Origin: Flavobacteriales bacterium
Lineage (GTDB): Bacteria > Bacteroidota > Bacteroidia > Flavobacteriales_D > Parvicellaceae
Assembly: GCA_029243225.1 (NCBI GenBank)
Contig: JAQWSL010000067.1
Coordinates: 1 to 53,200, forward strand
Direction: 5' to 3'
DNA length: 53,200 nucleotides
Part shown: piece by piece, positions 25,399 to 34,423 of the stretch
Layout: each line of letters begins with the position of its first letter
Numbering within the stretch: position 1 is the stretch's first letter
Made by a program: the position numbers and the translations under genes
Notes under the pieces: generated by a model
The model's database searches: none
What the model saw: only the letters and a program-made list of their open reading frames with translations
What the model was told of the DNA's origin: nothing

Positions 25399-28300
25399 AT
25401 GTTAGATAAAATTTTCAAAAAGTTATTCGGTGATAAAGATCAAAAAGATTTAAAAGAATTATTGCCTATAGTTGATTTGGTTAACATTGAATATGAAAAA
25501 ATAGCTTCTATTTCTGATAACGAATTAAGAAATAAGACTACAGATTTTAAATCAAGAATTCAAAAACACAATTCAGAAATTATTTCAGCTATTACTTCTT
25601 TAAGGGAGAAGGCTAAATTAGATGGAACTCCTATTCACGAAAAGGAATCTATTTTTAAAGAAATCGAAACTCTTGAGAAACAAGAGGATGAGCAATTAGA
25701 AGAAGTGTTGTTTGAAATTCTTCCAGAAGCTTTTGCAGTTGTTAAAGAGACAGCTAGAAGGCTTTTTGAGAACGGATCTTTAATTGTTACTGCCAATGAC
25801 ATGGATAAGGATTTGTCTAAAACTAATGATAACATCTCTATCAACGGTGATAATGCTGTTTGGCAGAAACAATGGGATGCAGCAGGATCTGAAGTTATCT
25901 GGAACATGATTCATTATGATGTTCAGTTAATGGGAGGAGCTGCTCTTCATAAAGGTAAAATTGCTGAAATGATGACAGGTGAGGGGAAGACATTAGTTGC
26001 AACTCTTCCTGTTTACTTAAATGCTCTTGCTGGCAAGGGAGTTCATGTAATTACTGTTAATGATTATTTGGCTAAAAGGGATGCAGAATGGATGGGCCCA
26101 ATTTATCAATTTCACGGTCTTAGTGTTGCTTGCATTGACAATCATCAACCTCACTCTCCTGAAAGAATTGATGCATATAATGCAGACATTACTTTTGGAA
26201 CAAATAATGAATTTGGATTTGATTATTTGAGAGATAACATGGTAAGCGATCCAGAAAGTATTGTTCAAAGAAAGCATCATTTTGCCATAATTGATGAGGT
26301 AGATTCTGTGCTTGTAGATGATGCGAGAACACCTCTTATTATTTCAGGTCCTGTACCTAGAGGAGATGAACATGAGTTTACAGAGTTAAAACCAAAAATC
26401 GAAAAACTTGTTAGTTTTCAAAGAAAATTAGTTACGTCTCTTTTAGCTGAAGCTAAAAGTAAAATTGCTAAATCTGATTCAGAAGGATTAAATAAAAAAG
26501 AAGCTAAAAAAAATGCTGAAGAAGGAGGGTTAGCTCTTCTGAGATCCTTTAGAGGACTTCCAAAAAACAAAGCGATAATTAAGTATTTAAGTGAACCTGG
26601 AATTAAAATTCAGCTTCAAAAAGTAGAGAATTTTTACTTGCAAGATAATGCTAAAGAAATGCCCAAGGCAGATGAGGTTCTATATTTTGTAATCGATGAA
26701 AAGAACAATACCATTGACCTTACGGAAAAGGGTATTGATTTAATATCGGGTGAGGAAGATCCTGAATTTTATATTCTTCCAGACATTGGAATGAAAATTG
26801 CTGATATTGAGTCGTCAAATGTTTCAGTTGATGAGCAACTTAAATTAAAAGACACATTAATGTCTGACTACACGATAAAAGCAGAGCGAATACATTCAAT
26901 AAATCAATTATTAAAAGCATACTCATTATTTGAAAAAGATGTTGAATATGTTGTAATGGATAATAAAGTTAAAATTGTTGATGAGCAGACTGGTAGGATC
27001 ATGGATGGTAGAAGGTATTCGGATGGTCTTCACCAAGCAATAGAAGCTAAAGAAAATGTTAAAGTTGAAGCGGCATCTCAAACCTATGCGACCATAACAC
27101 TTCAGAATTACTTTAGAATGTACCATAAACTTGCTGGAATGACTGGAACAGCAGAAACTGAAGCTAAAGAGTTATGGGATATTTACAAATTAGATGTTGT
27201 TGTAGTTAAGACAAATCGACCAATTGTAAGAATGGATCAGCATGATTTAGTGTACAAAACAGCTAGAGAAAAATATACGGCTATTATTGAAGAAATAGAA
27301 CGATTAAGAACTGATGGTAGACCCGTTCTAGTGGGTACTACATCTGTAGAGGTTTCTGAATTGCTTTCTAGAATGCTTAAGATGAAAAAGTTACAACATC
27401 AGGTTTTGAACGCAAAGTTGCACCAAAAAGAAGCAGAAGTAGTTACAGCAGCAGGTCAAGCAGGTACTGTTACAATTGCAACTAATATGGCTGGTAGAGG
27501 TACAGACATTAAATTAGGAGAAAATGTTAAGGAAAATGGTGGATTAGCCATCATTGGAACAGAAAGACACGATTCAAGAAGAGTAGATCGTCAGCTAAGA
27601 GGTCGATCTGGAAGACAAGGTGACCCTGGTTCATCTCAATTTTTTGTTTCTCTTGAAGATAATTTAATGCGTTTATTTGGTTCTGAGAGAATTGCTAAGA
27701 TGATGGACAGAATGGGGCACAAAGAGGGAGAGGTGATTCAGCATTCAATGATTAGTAAATCTATTGAAAGAGCACAAAAAAAGGTAGAAGAGAATAATTT
27801 TGGTATTCGTAAGAGACTTTTAGAGTTTGATGATGTTATGAATGCTCAAAGAACAGCGATTTATACAAGAAGAAAAAATGCACTCTTTGGAGATAAATTA
27901 GAGTTGGATTTAGATAACATTTTATTTGAAATTGCGGAATCTACTGTATATGATTTTCAAGAAAGTGGTGATTTTGAAGGGTTTTCATTTGATGTAATTA
28001 GAAATTTTGGAATACAATGTCCATTTTCAGAAGAAGAATTTATTTCTACAGAAGCAGCAGTTTTGATTGATAAATTATATTTATCTGCAAGAGAAGCATA
28101 TGATAGAAAATCAAAAGTTATTCAGCAAAGAGTTTTTCCTGTAATCGAAAATGTGTATAAAAATCAATCAGATTCATTTGAAAATATTGTTATTCCTTTT
28201 ACTGATGGAAGAAAAGGAATTAAAATTGTTGTTAACTTAAAAGAAGCATTTGAATCTAATGGAGCTAGAGCTATAAATGCTTTAGAACGAAGCATAACAT

Positions 28301-28791
28301 TAGGATTTATTGACAACGAATGGAAAGAGCATTTAAGAGAGATGGACTTTTTAAAGCAAAGTGCTCAAAATGCTCAATATGAACAAAAGGATCCTTTATT
28401 GATTTATAAACTTGAAGGGTATGATCTTTTCAAAGCAATGCTAGACAAGCTAAATAAGGATATTATTTCTTTTTTAATGAAAGCTCAATTGCCAGTTGAA
28501 AATGCTCAAAATGAAAGCCAGTCAAGAACAATTCAGTCTCCTCCAAAACAAGACCTAAGTAAACTCAAGACTGGAAGAGAAGATTTGGGACAATCTACAC
28601 AACAAAACTCCCAAATGGCTCAAAAGAATCAAAGTCAGCAAGTAAAAAGAGAGCCAGTCTCAGTTTTAAAAAGACCAGGAAGAAATGAAAGAGTTAAAGT
28701 GCTTAATCTTCAGAGTGGAGAAACTAAAGAAATGAAATTTAAACAAGCTGAGCCATTAATTAATACAGGTTCTTGGCAGTTAGTAGAGTAG
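25399..28791 (+). CDS. secA: preprotein translocase ATPase SecA
   Basis: SecA drives unfolded proteins through the SecYEG channel. The 1130-residue protein has Walker A MMTGEGKTLVATLP (about residue 190), Walker B VIDEVDSVLVDDARTPLI, and the second ATPase half with TNMAGRGTDIKLG and RRVDRQLRGRSGRQGDPGSS. An insertion of about 100 residues (about 330-440) lies in the preprotein-binding region and is typical of Bacteroidota SecA. The C-terminus carries a Gln/Ser/Asn-rich linker and ends KQAEPLINTGSWQLVE, with no Cys-rich zinc-binding tail. It is convergent with the next gene with only 4 bases between stops. Confidence 0.98.
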   Translation: MLDKIFKKLFGDKDQKDLKELLPIVDLVNIEYEKIASISDNELRNKTTDFKSRIQKHNSEIISAITSLREKAKLDGTPIHEKESIFKEIETLEKQEDEQLEEVLFEILPEAFAVVKETARRLFENGSLIVTANDMDKDLSKTNDNISINGDNAVWQKQWDAAGSEVIWNMIHYDVQLMGGAALHKGKIAEMMTGEGKTLVATLPVYLNALAGKGVHVITVNDYLAKRDAEWMGPIYQFHGLSVACIDNHQPHSPERIDAYNADITFGTNNEFGFDYLRDNMVSDPESIVQRKHHFAIIDEVDSVLVDDARTPLIISGPVPRGDEHEFTELKPKIEKLVSFQRKLVTSLLAEAKSKIAKSDSEGLNKKEAKKNAEEGGLALLRSFRGLPKNKAIIKYLSEPGIKIQLQKVENFYLQDNAKEMPKADEVLYFVIDEKNNTIDLTEKGIDLISGEEDPEFYILPDIGMKIADIESSNVSVDEQLKLKDTLMSDYTIKAERIHSINQLLKAYSLFEKDVEYVVMDNKVKIVDEQTGRIMDGRRYSDGLHQAIEAKENVKVEAASQTYATITLQNYFRMYHKLAGMTGTAETEAKELWDIYKLDVVVVKTNRPIVRMDQHDLVYKTAREKYTAIIEEIERLRTDGRPVLVGTTSVEVSELLSRMLKMKKLQHQVLNAKLHQKEAEVVTAAGQAGTVTIATNMAGRGTDIKLGENVKENGGLAIIGTERHDSRRVDRQLRGRSGRQGDPGSSQFFVSLEDNLMRLFGSERIAKMMDRMGHKEGEVIQHSMISKSIERAQKKVEENNFGIRKRLLEFDDVMNAQRTAIYTRRKNALFGDKLELDLDNILFEIAESTVYDFQESGDFEGFSFDVIRNFGIQCPFSEEEFISTEAAVLIDKLYLSAREAYDRKSKVIQQRVFPVIENVYKNQSDSFENIVIPFTDGRKGIKIVVNLKEAFESNGARAINALERSITLGFIDNEWKEHLREMDFLKQSAQNAQYEQKDPLLIYKLEGYDLFKAMLDKLNKDIISFLMKAQLPVENAQNESQSRTIQSPPKQDLSKLKTGREDLGQSTQQNSQMAQKNQSQQVKREPVSVLKRPGRNERVKVLNLQSGETKEMKFKQAEPLINTGSWQLVE

Positions 28792-28795
28792 TTTA

Positions 28796-29884
28796 TTAAT
28801 TGAACAATCTTGATAAAAATCCTTTTTTTGAAGGAACTTTAACTTGTGTTGAATCAAAAACAAGGGGTTTGTAAAAAAGATTCGAATTGTTCTTTTTAAG
28901 GAATAAATCTACTGCTTTAGCTATATCATTAGTTTGCTCTAAAGGCTCATCACTTATTTTATAAGCTGTTAATAATGATTTTTCAAAATCAGAATCTTGA
29001 AATTGAATAGCGATTACATTTAAAAATGTTTCGTTCCATGCTTTAGTATAGGTTTTTCCGTCTCGAATTCCTTTTTCATTAATTAAATAAAATGTTAAGC
29101 TTTTAAAAAAATCAAGATTTTGTTTTATGAATTTTTTATTGTCCATGCAAAATTCAAAAAAGCACCATTTAACACAATATGGAATAACATGGTTGTATTT
29201 GTCTTTTGTAAAAGAGATGTTGGTTTTAACTAGCTTAGGGTTAAGCTCATTAAACTTTTTAAAGGCGAAATCGTAAAGTTTAATGTCAAGTTTATTGTTT
29301 TTAATTATTAACTCTTTGATTTCATCAGAAATTTCATCAGACTTAGGTCTTTTAAAGGTCATCCGTTTTACATCAATATTTTTTTTCCATTTTATTCCAG
29401 TATTTTCAGAAAAGTATGTTAGCGATTCTGAAAAGTGTTCAAATATTCCCGTGTGAACAGGAACACTCTGAATAACTTCAAGTACATCATCAAGATCTTG
29501 TTCTTTAGCTGAGTGAAGATCATACATCCTTCTGCCTTTTAAGAAATTAACAACATAATTTTGGGTTTGCCTACTTTTAATATATGATTTAAAATCTTTA
29601 GGCTTACTTTTTATTAAATCAGTAAATTCTTTTCTTTCCTTTATAAAATAATATTCAGATATCATCCTGTCAATAGGATTTCGGAGCATCATAAAAATAG
29701 AATAGTCTGAATATTTCTCAATGTTTGCTGGGTCGAAAATGTCTCCTGAATTAGATAACTTATTTGCATCAATATGTCTATAGTTGAATCCAATTTCAGT
29801 TTGCCATAAAGAGTTGTTCATGGCGGCATTAATTGTTGTTCCACCAGTTTTAGGAATATGAATAAAAATATTTTTATCGCTCAT
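28796..29884 (-). CDS. sulfotransferase family protein
   Basis: The product resembles Golgi-type/sulfotransferase family 2 proteins, which transfer sulfate from PAPS to carbohydrates. The PAPS 5'-phosphosulfate loop is visible as FIHIPKTGGTTI (about residues 6-17), and a 3'-phosphate-binding candidate is MLRNPIDRMISEYY. The rest is charged and shows no membrane anchor. I use the ATG at 29884 (MSDKN), which directly precedes the loop; an ATG 15 bases further upstream is the alternative. The start lies inside the end of the upstream transporter gene (11-base overlap), so the two are coupled. The acceptor is unknown, with cell-surface polysaccharide a reasonable guess. Confidence 0.82.
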   Translation of the reverse strand: MSDKNIFIHIPKTGGTTINAAMNNSLWQTEIGFNYRHIDANKLSNSGDIFDPANIEKYSDYSIFMMLRNPIDRMISEYYFIKERKEFTDLIKSKPKDFKSYIKSRQTQNYVVNFLKGRRMYDLHSAKEQDLDDVLEVIQSVPVHTGIFEHFSESLTYFSENTGIKWKKNIDVKRMTFKRPKSDEISDEIKELIIKNNKLDIKLYDFAFKKFNELNPKLVKTNISFTKDKYNHVIPYCVKWCFFEFCMDNKKFIKQNLDFFKSLTFYLINEKGIRDGKTYTKAWNETFLNVIAIQFQDSDFEKSLLTAYKISDEPLEQTNDIAKAVDLFLKKNNSNLFYKPLVFDSTQVKVPSKKGFLSRLFN

Positions 29885-31331
29885 AATTAAATATATCAAA
29901 ATCCCACAAGTATGGTAGTAAAAAATACACTATTAGTGAAAGAATAATTATAGAAATAATATTCATCCAAACACCAGCTTTTATCATGTCAGCAATTTTA
30001 AGTAACCTGGAGCCAAAAACTAATGCATTTGGAGCTGTTGCTACAGGTAACATAAATGCACATGATGCAGCAATTGTAGTAGAGACCATAAGTGTGTATG
30101 GATTAATATTTAAAGATAAAGCGATTGGGGCCATTATAGGTAGTAGCATAGCAGTAGTAGCTAAGTTTGAAGTGATTTCAGTTAAAAAATTAACAATTGA
30201 AATAATTAAAAAGATAACAATGAAAAGAGGAAGCGCTTCTATTAACGTTATTTGATCGCCAATCCAATAAGCCAAACCAGTTGTTTTAAATCCATTTGCT
30301 ATGGCTAATCCTCCTCCAAATAATAACAGTATTCCCCAAGGTAATTTTACTGCATCTTCCCAAGAAATTAACTTTTGACCTTTATTTTTACTTGGTATAA
30401 TAAAAAGAAGAATTGCAGAAGAAATAGCAATTATTGTGTCATCTAATTCAGGAATGAATGAATTAAGTAAAAATGATCGGGTAATCCAACAAAAAATGGT
30501 TACTCCAAAAACAATAAGTACTAATTTTTCTTCAATTTTAATAGGCCCTAAGCGGCTAAGTTCATTTTTGATTTCTTTTTTCTCACCATCAATTTGTTTA
30601 TTCTCAAACTTAAATGCAATTTTAGTCAAATAAAACCATGCTATAAACAATAGTATAACTGATACAGGTAATCCAAACTTCATCCACTGTAAAAAGCTAA
30701 TTTCAATGGCATAGTTTTCTTGAACAAAACTGGCAAATATCAAGTTTGGTGGCGTGCCTATTAAAGTAGCTATTCCTCCAATTGATGCACTAAAAGCGAT
30801 ACTTAACATCAAAGCCTTCCCAAATAATTTTTTTTCCTTTTCAGTAGAGTTTGGACTGTCATTTAATTGGGATATTACAGAAAGTCCTATAGGTAGCATC
30901 ATCACTGTCGTAGCAGTATTAGAAATCCACATTGATAAAAAAGCGGTTGCTAACATAAAACCTAGAATAATTTTTGAAATGTTATTTCCAATTGTCGAAA
31001 TTATAAACAGCGCAATTCTTTTATGTAGATTCCATTTCTCAATTGCTAAAGCAAGAATAAATCCACCAATAAAGAGGAAAATTATTTTGTGTCCAAAAGA
31101 TGCTGCGGTAGTAGATAAATTGACTATTCCAGTTAGCGGGAATAATATTAAAGGAAGCAGTGAAGTAACAGCTATGGGTATTGCTTCAGTAATCCACCAT
31201 ATACCCATCCATAAAACAATAAGAATTAAACTATAAGCCTCATTTGGCATAGATGCAGGTGGTTCAAATAAATTGAGAATTAAGAATAATAAAGGCCCTA
31301 ATAATATGTAGATGTTTTTATTTGATAACAT
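29874..31331 (-). CDS. SLC13/DASS family sodium-coupled anion transporter
   Basis: This 485-residue polytopic protein belongs to the divalent anion/sodium symporter family, whose members carry dicarboxylates (succinate, malate), citrate or sulfate. Both SNT-type motifs are present: WISNTATTVMMLPIGL in the first half and TSNLATTAMLLPIMAP in the second. The opening PPASMPNEAYSLILIVLWMGIWWITEAIPI is also characteristic. About 12 membrane segments are expected. The gene is 8 bases after the AI-2E permease gene and overlaps the sulfotransferase by 11 bases. A sulfate substrate would suit that neighbour, but motif reading alone cannot decide between sulfate and dicarboxylates. Confidence 0.9.
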   Translation of the reverse strand: MLSNKNIYILLGPLLFLILNLFEPPASMPNEAYSLILIVLWMGIWWITEAIPIAVTSLLPLILFPLTGIVNLSTTAASFGHKIIFLFIGGFILALAIEKWNLHKRIALFIISTIGNNISKIILGFMLATAFLSMWISNTATTVMMLPIGLSVISQLNDSPNSTEKEKKLFGKALMLSIAFSASIGGIATLIGTPPNLIFASFVQENYAIEISFLQWMKFGLPVSVILLFIAWFYLTKIAFKFENKQIDGEKKEIKNELSRLGPIKIEEKLVLIVFGVTIFCWITRSFLLNSFIPELDDTIIAISSAILLFIIPSKNKGQKLISWEDAVKLPWGILLLFGGGLAIANGFKTTGLAYWIGDQITLIEALPLFIVIFLIISIVNFLTEITSNLATTAMLLPIMAPIALSLNINPYTLMVSTTIAASCAFMLPVATAPNALVFGSRLLKIADMIKAGVWMNIISIIILSLIVYFLLPYLWDFDIFNYER

Positions 31332-31339
31332 ATACAGTT

Positions 31340-32365
31340 TTATTTTATATCTCCCTTATCTGAAAGAATAATTGCAACAGGTTTTGTTGAGGGGAATTGA
31401 GATAAAATGATTATTAAAATAACAGTAATGGGGACACTTAAAAACATACCAGTAATGCTCCAAATTGAACCCCATACTGATAATGCAATTAAAGTGGCAA
31501 GAGAGCTAATGTTTAGTGAATTCCCCATTAACCTTGGTTCAATTATGTTTCCTATTATTACCTGTACTATTCCAACTAGGAAAAGAACTAAAAGAAAGGG
31601 AGTTATATCTCCAAATTGCAACAAACAATAAGTAGCTGGAAAAACTGTAGCAATTAACGAGCCAACTGTAGGAATGAAATTAAGTAAAGCAATAAGAAAA
31701 GCCCAAAATACTGGAGCATCAATTCCTATGAAAAGTAAAATTATATAGCTTAAAAACCCAGTGATAAAACTCACCAATGTTTTTAGCCCTAAATAATTTG
31801 TTATTGATGCCTCAATCTCTTCAAGAATAGTTGATATTTTTTTTTGTTGTTCTTTATTTGAGAAAGCAAGCATTAGCTTTTTGTGAAAATTAGCTTCTTC
31901 TAAAAAGATGAATAATACATAAATTACAATCATAAAAAGATTGCCAAAAAGCTCAGTTATTGAGTTGAAAATAAGAGATAAAATTTGCCCAAAATTTATG
32001 TTCCCAAGCTGTGTTTTAAGAGTTTCCGTTAGGTCGATAGTTAGGTATTGTGATATGTTTTCAACAATAGAACCTATGTTTGAATCATATTCTTGAGTTG
32101 CCCTTGCAAGTGTGTTAATATTAGTTGATAATATTTTAGAAATAACGATAAGAGAGGAGATAATAATAAGAGAGCTTAATGTGTTTTTTATCCAGGTTGG
32201 AAAATATTTTTTTATGAACGAAACTTTATTCATTAATGATCTCATTTTTCTTGAAATAAACCATAACAGCATAGCAAATACAAATGGAATTAGAAGGCTT
32301 TTTCCAAATGTTAATGTTGTTACAATAGAGATAGATACAATAAAAAAGTAGGCAGTATTTTTCAT
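31340..32365 (-). CDS. AI-2E family transporter
   Basis: A polytopic membrane protein of about 341 residues fits the AI-2E family (TqsA/PerM/YdiK). It has two hydrophobic segments at the N-terminus, a less hydrophobic central region with helical character (about 85-145), and a C-terminal bundle with LNFIPTVGSLIATVFPA and the GNIIEPRLMGNSLNIS block typical of the family. Members export varied compounds, and substrate cannot be inferred here. I use the ATG at 32365; a TTG two codons upstream is unlikely. The neighbours on both sides are close and co-directional. Confidence 0.9.
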   Translation of the reverse strand: MKNTAYFFIVSISIVTTLTFGKSLLIPFVFAMLLWFISRKMRSLMNKVSFIKKYFPTWIKNTLSSLIIISSLIVISKILSTNINTLARATQEYDSNIGSIVENISQYLTIDLTETLKTQLGNINFGQILSLIFNSITELFGNLFMIVIYVLFIFLEEANFHKKLMLAFSNKEQQKKISTILEEIEASITNYLGLKTLVSFITGFLSYIILLFIGIDAPVFWAFLIALLNFIPTVGSLIATVFPATYCLLQFGDITPFLLVLFLVGIVQVIIGNIIEPRLMGNSLNISSLATLIALSVWGSIWSITGMFLSVPITVILIIILSQFPSTKPVAIILSDKGDIK

Positions 32366-32397
32366 GAACAAAGGATTTGTTTTTGATTAATGTAAAA

Positions 32398-33996
32398 TTA
32401 AAACAAAATCAATGCAAAGCTGAAAATCAAAAATCCAACTAACATTATTATTAATGTGTAGGGTAATATTTCTTTGGCTTTTAGTCCAGTTATCCCAAGC
32501 AATGGTAAAGCCCAAAAGGGTTGTAGCATGTTGGTAAGTTGATCTCCGTATGCAAGTGCCATTATACTTTTAGAGAGTGAAATTTTCATTTCAATTGCTG
32601 TTTGAATTACTATTGGGCCTTGTACATACCATTGACCACCACCACTAGGGACAAATAAATTGACTAACCCAGCACTTACTAGTGTAAACAAAGGATAAGT
32701 AAATTCATTTGAAATATTGATGAAAAATAAAGCAATTTCGTTAATCATTCCACTATTGCTCATTATTCCCATAATTCCAAAATATAGTGGGAATTGAATT
32801 AAAATTCCAGAAACTCCTTTAATTGCACTTTCTAATGAGCTTAAAAAATTTGATATGCTACCATTCATTAAAAGTGCTAATCCAAGAAGTGAAAAGTTTA
32901 GGTAATCAGGGTTAATAAATTTAAATTCTGAAAAACCTGAATGAGAAAGAGCCATGTAAATTGCATAAAAAATCATTGCTGAACCTAAAAAGGAAGAAAA
33001 GTATATAGATTGGTCAATTTTCTCAGCTCCTTTGAATTTTATATCATTTTTAGGTTTTTTCGTTGATGGGACTAAACTTAAATTTAATACAGCACCTTTT
33101 TTCTTCTTTCCAAGAAAGAACATGATTAATGGAAGTATTATTAATAAGCTTATGGTTGCTGTAATATTCATTGACGAAAAAACGGTTTCATTAAAGCTAA
33201 TTGAAGAGGGTAGTTTTGTTAGTAAATCCGGATTAGAAATTAGATCATTAAAATGGCCTTTTTCAGCTACTTTAATGAGTGATGATCCAGAAATTCCACC
33301 GTGCCAAATCATTAACCCTGAATAACCTGCAGCACCAATTAAACCATAGTTGAGTGCTAGACCATTTCTCATGGCATATTCGCCAACTTTTCTCGCAAAA
33401 ATTGCTCCAAAAATTAGTCCTAACCCCCAGTTAAACCAGCTAGTAGTTAGAGTTAATAATGTGACAAGAAGAGCTGCTTTTGATGTGGTATTACAATAAG
33501 GAGAAAGTTTGTTAATTAATTTTTCAACAGGCTTACTTAATGCTAGAACATGTCCTAAAACTAGCATTAACATCATTTGAAAAGCAAATGTTAACCCTCC
33601 TTTTCCCCAAAGTCCGTTGTACCAAAAAGAAACTAATTCTAAGAACTTCGCTTTTGATTTAACAACAGTGAGTAGCTCATTTTGCTTGGAAAGTTGAAAA
33701 TTAATATTCGTAACGTAATTACTTTTTTGAGACTTGTAAATCCCAGCTTTTAAAAGCCAATCCTTTTTATTGAATTGAATGGTATCATTTTTTATACCAT
33801 TACCCCAGTCTATCACTTTGTTTGATACAACTGTACAAACATTTTCATCCTCAATTAGTGTAATAACTAAATCAGTTTTTTCCTTAGGCCAAAAAAAGGC
33901 TAGCGAAAAAGTAAACAAAGTAAGAAGGAATGCAATGGTTAGAGGATTAGGAAGTAAATACCTAAAAGCATTGCTGTATTTGTCAATAAATGACAT
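32398..33996 (-). CDS. atoE: AtoE-like short-chain fatty acid transporter with an extra N-terminal loop
   Basis: The 532-residue membrane protein matches the short-chain fatty acid transporter family (AtoE). Shared features are PNPLTIAFLLTLFTF (about residues 16-30), GKGGLTFAFQMMLMLVLGHVLA, SWFNWGLGLIFGAIFARKV, and PSGGGQWYVQGPIV near the C-terminus. Compared with E. coli AtoE (about 440), an insertion of about 70-80 residues (about 40-120) lies between the first and second hydrophobic segments, plus a basic loop near residue 300. It starts 6 bases after the DUF3127 stop, within a run of minus-strand genes. Confidence 0.88.
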   Translation of the reverse strand: MSFIDKYSNAFRYLLPNPLTIAFLLTLFTFSLAFFWPKEKTDLVITLIEDENVCTVVSNKVIDWGNGIKNDTIQFNKKDWLLKAGIYKSQKSNYVTNINFQLSKQNELLTVVKSKAKFLELVSFWYNGLWGKGGLTFAFQMMLMLVLGHVLALSKPVEKLINKLSPYCNTTSKAALLVTLLTLTTSWFNWGLGLIFGAIFARKVGEYAMRNGLALNYGLIGAAGYSGLMIWHGGISGSSLIKVAEKGHFNDLISNPDLLTKLPSSISFNETVFSSMNITATISLLIILPLIMFFLGKKKKGAVLNLSLVPSTKKPKNDIKFKGAEKIDQSIYFSSFLGSAMIFYAIYMALSHSGFSEFKFINPDYLNFSLLGLALLMNGSISNFLSSLESAIKGVSGILIQFPLYFGIMGIMSNSGMINEIALFFINISNEFTYPLFTLVSAGLVNLFVPSGGGQWYVQGPIVIQTAIEMKISLSKSIMALAYGDQLTNMLQPFWALPLLGITGLKAKEILPYTLIIMLVGFLIFSFALILF

Positions 33997-34002
33997 TGTT
34001 AA

Positions 34003-34365
34003 TTAGAACGGCAAGTCATCTGCTTCATCATCTCCAAGCGGCTCTAAGTCTGTGTCTGGAGGAATTGTTTCAGGAGAATTACTAGTTGCTTCTTTTGATA
34101 TTTTCCATGCATCAATGTTGTGGAAATAACGACCATTATATTCTCTTGAAGATATGTTGAACGAAACCTCTAGATCATCTCCATCATTTAAACCATCTAA
34201 CATTTGAATTTTATCATCACCAAAAAGCTGAAAGCAAACTTCGGGATTATATTGAGCACCTGTATTTACTAAAAAAGATTGTTTTTTCCATTCTTTACCA
34301 GCTTTACTTGTTCCACTTTCTACATCTAACTTCCTTACTAATTTTCCTTTAATTACTAGACTCAT
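34003..34365 (-). CDS. DUF3127 protein with an SSB-like acidic C-terminus
   Basis: This 120-residue protein has an OB-fold-like first 90 residues (GKLVRKLDVESGTSKAGKEW.KQSFLV, ...VCFQLFGDD, ...ISSREYNGRYFHNIDAWKI), matching the DUF3127 pattern I know from Bacteroidota. A disordered linker (about 92-108) leads to the acidic end DDEADDLPF. The last residues, DDLPF, closely resemble the DDDIPF tip of bacterial SSB, the docking site for DNA-repair and replication partners. A single-stranded DNA or partner-binding role is therefore plausible but unproven. It has a TAGCTTTG box upstream. Confidence 0.88.
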   Translation of the reverse strand: MSLVIKGKLVRKLDVESGTSKAGKEWKKQSFLVNTGAQYNPEVCFQLFGDDKIQMLDGLNDGDDLEVSFNISSREYNGRYFHNIDAWKISKEATSNSPETIPPDTDLEPLGDDEADDLPF

Positions 34366-34388
34366 ATTGTTTGTTCTTTAATTTTTAG

Positions 34389-34396
34389 CAAAGCTA
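34389..34396 (-). promoter_or_regulatory. candidate -7 box for the DUF3127 gene
   Basis: TAGCTTTG on the minus strand fits TAnnTTTG and lies 24 bases upstream of the ATG at 34365, between the flavin reductase stop and this gene. The -33 element is not evident. Confidence 0.4.
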
Positions 34397-34423
34397 AACT
34401 TTTTAATATTTAATGAAAGTGTA

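Noticed and set aside
30754-31236. Plus-strand open frame of 160 codons opposite the DASS transporter gene
   Set aside because: Reverse shadow of a hydrophobic membrane protein; it shows a repeating hydrophobic pattern but no recognisable domain, and no start signals.
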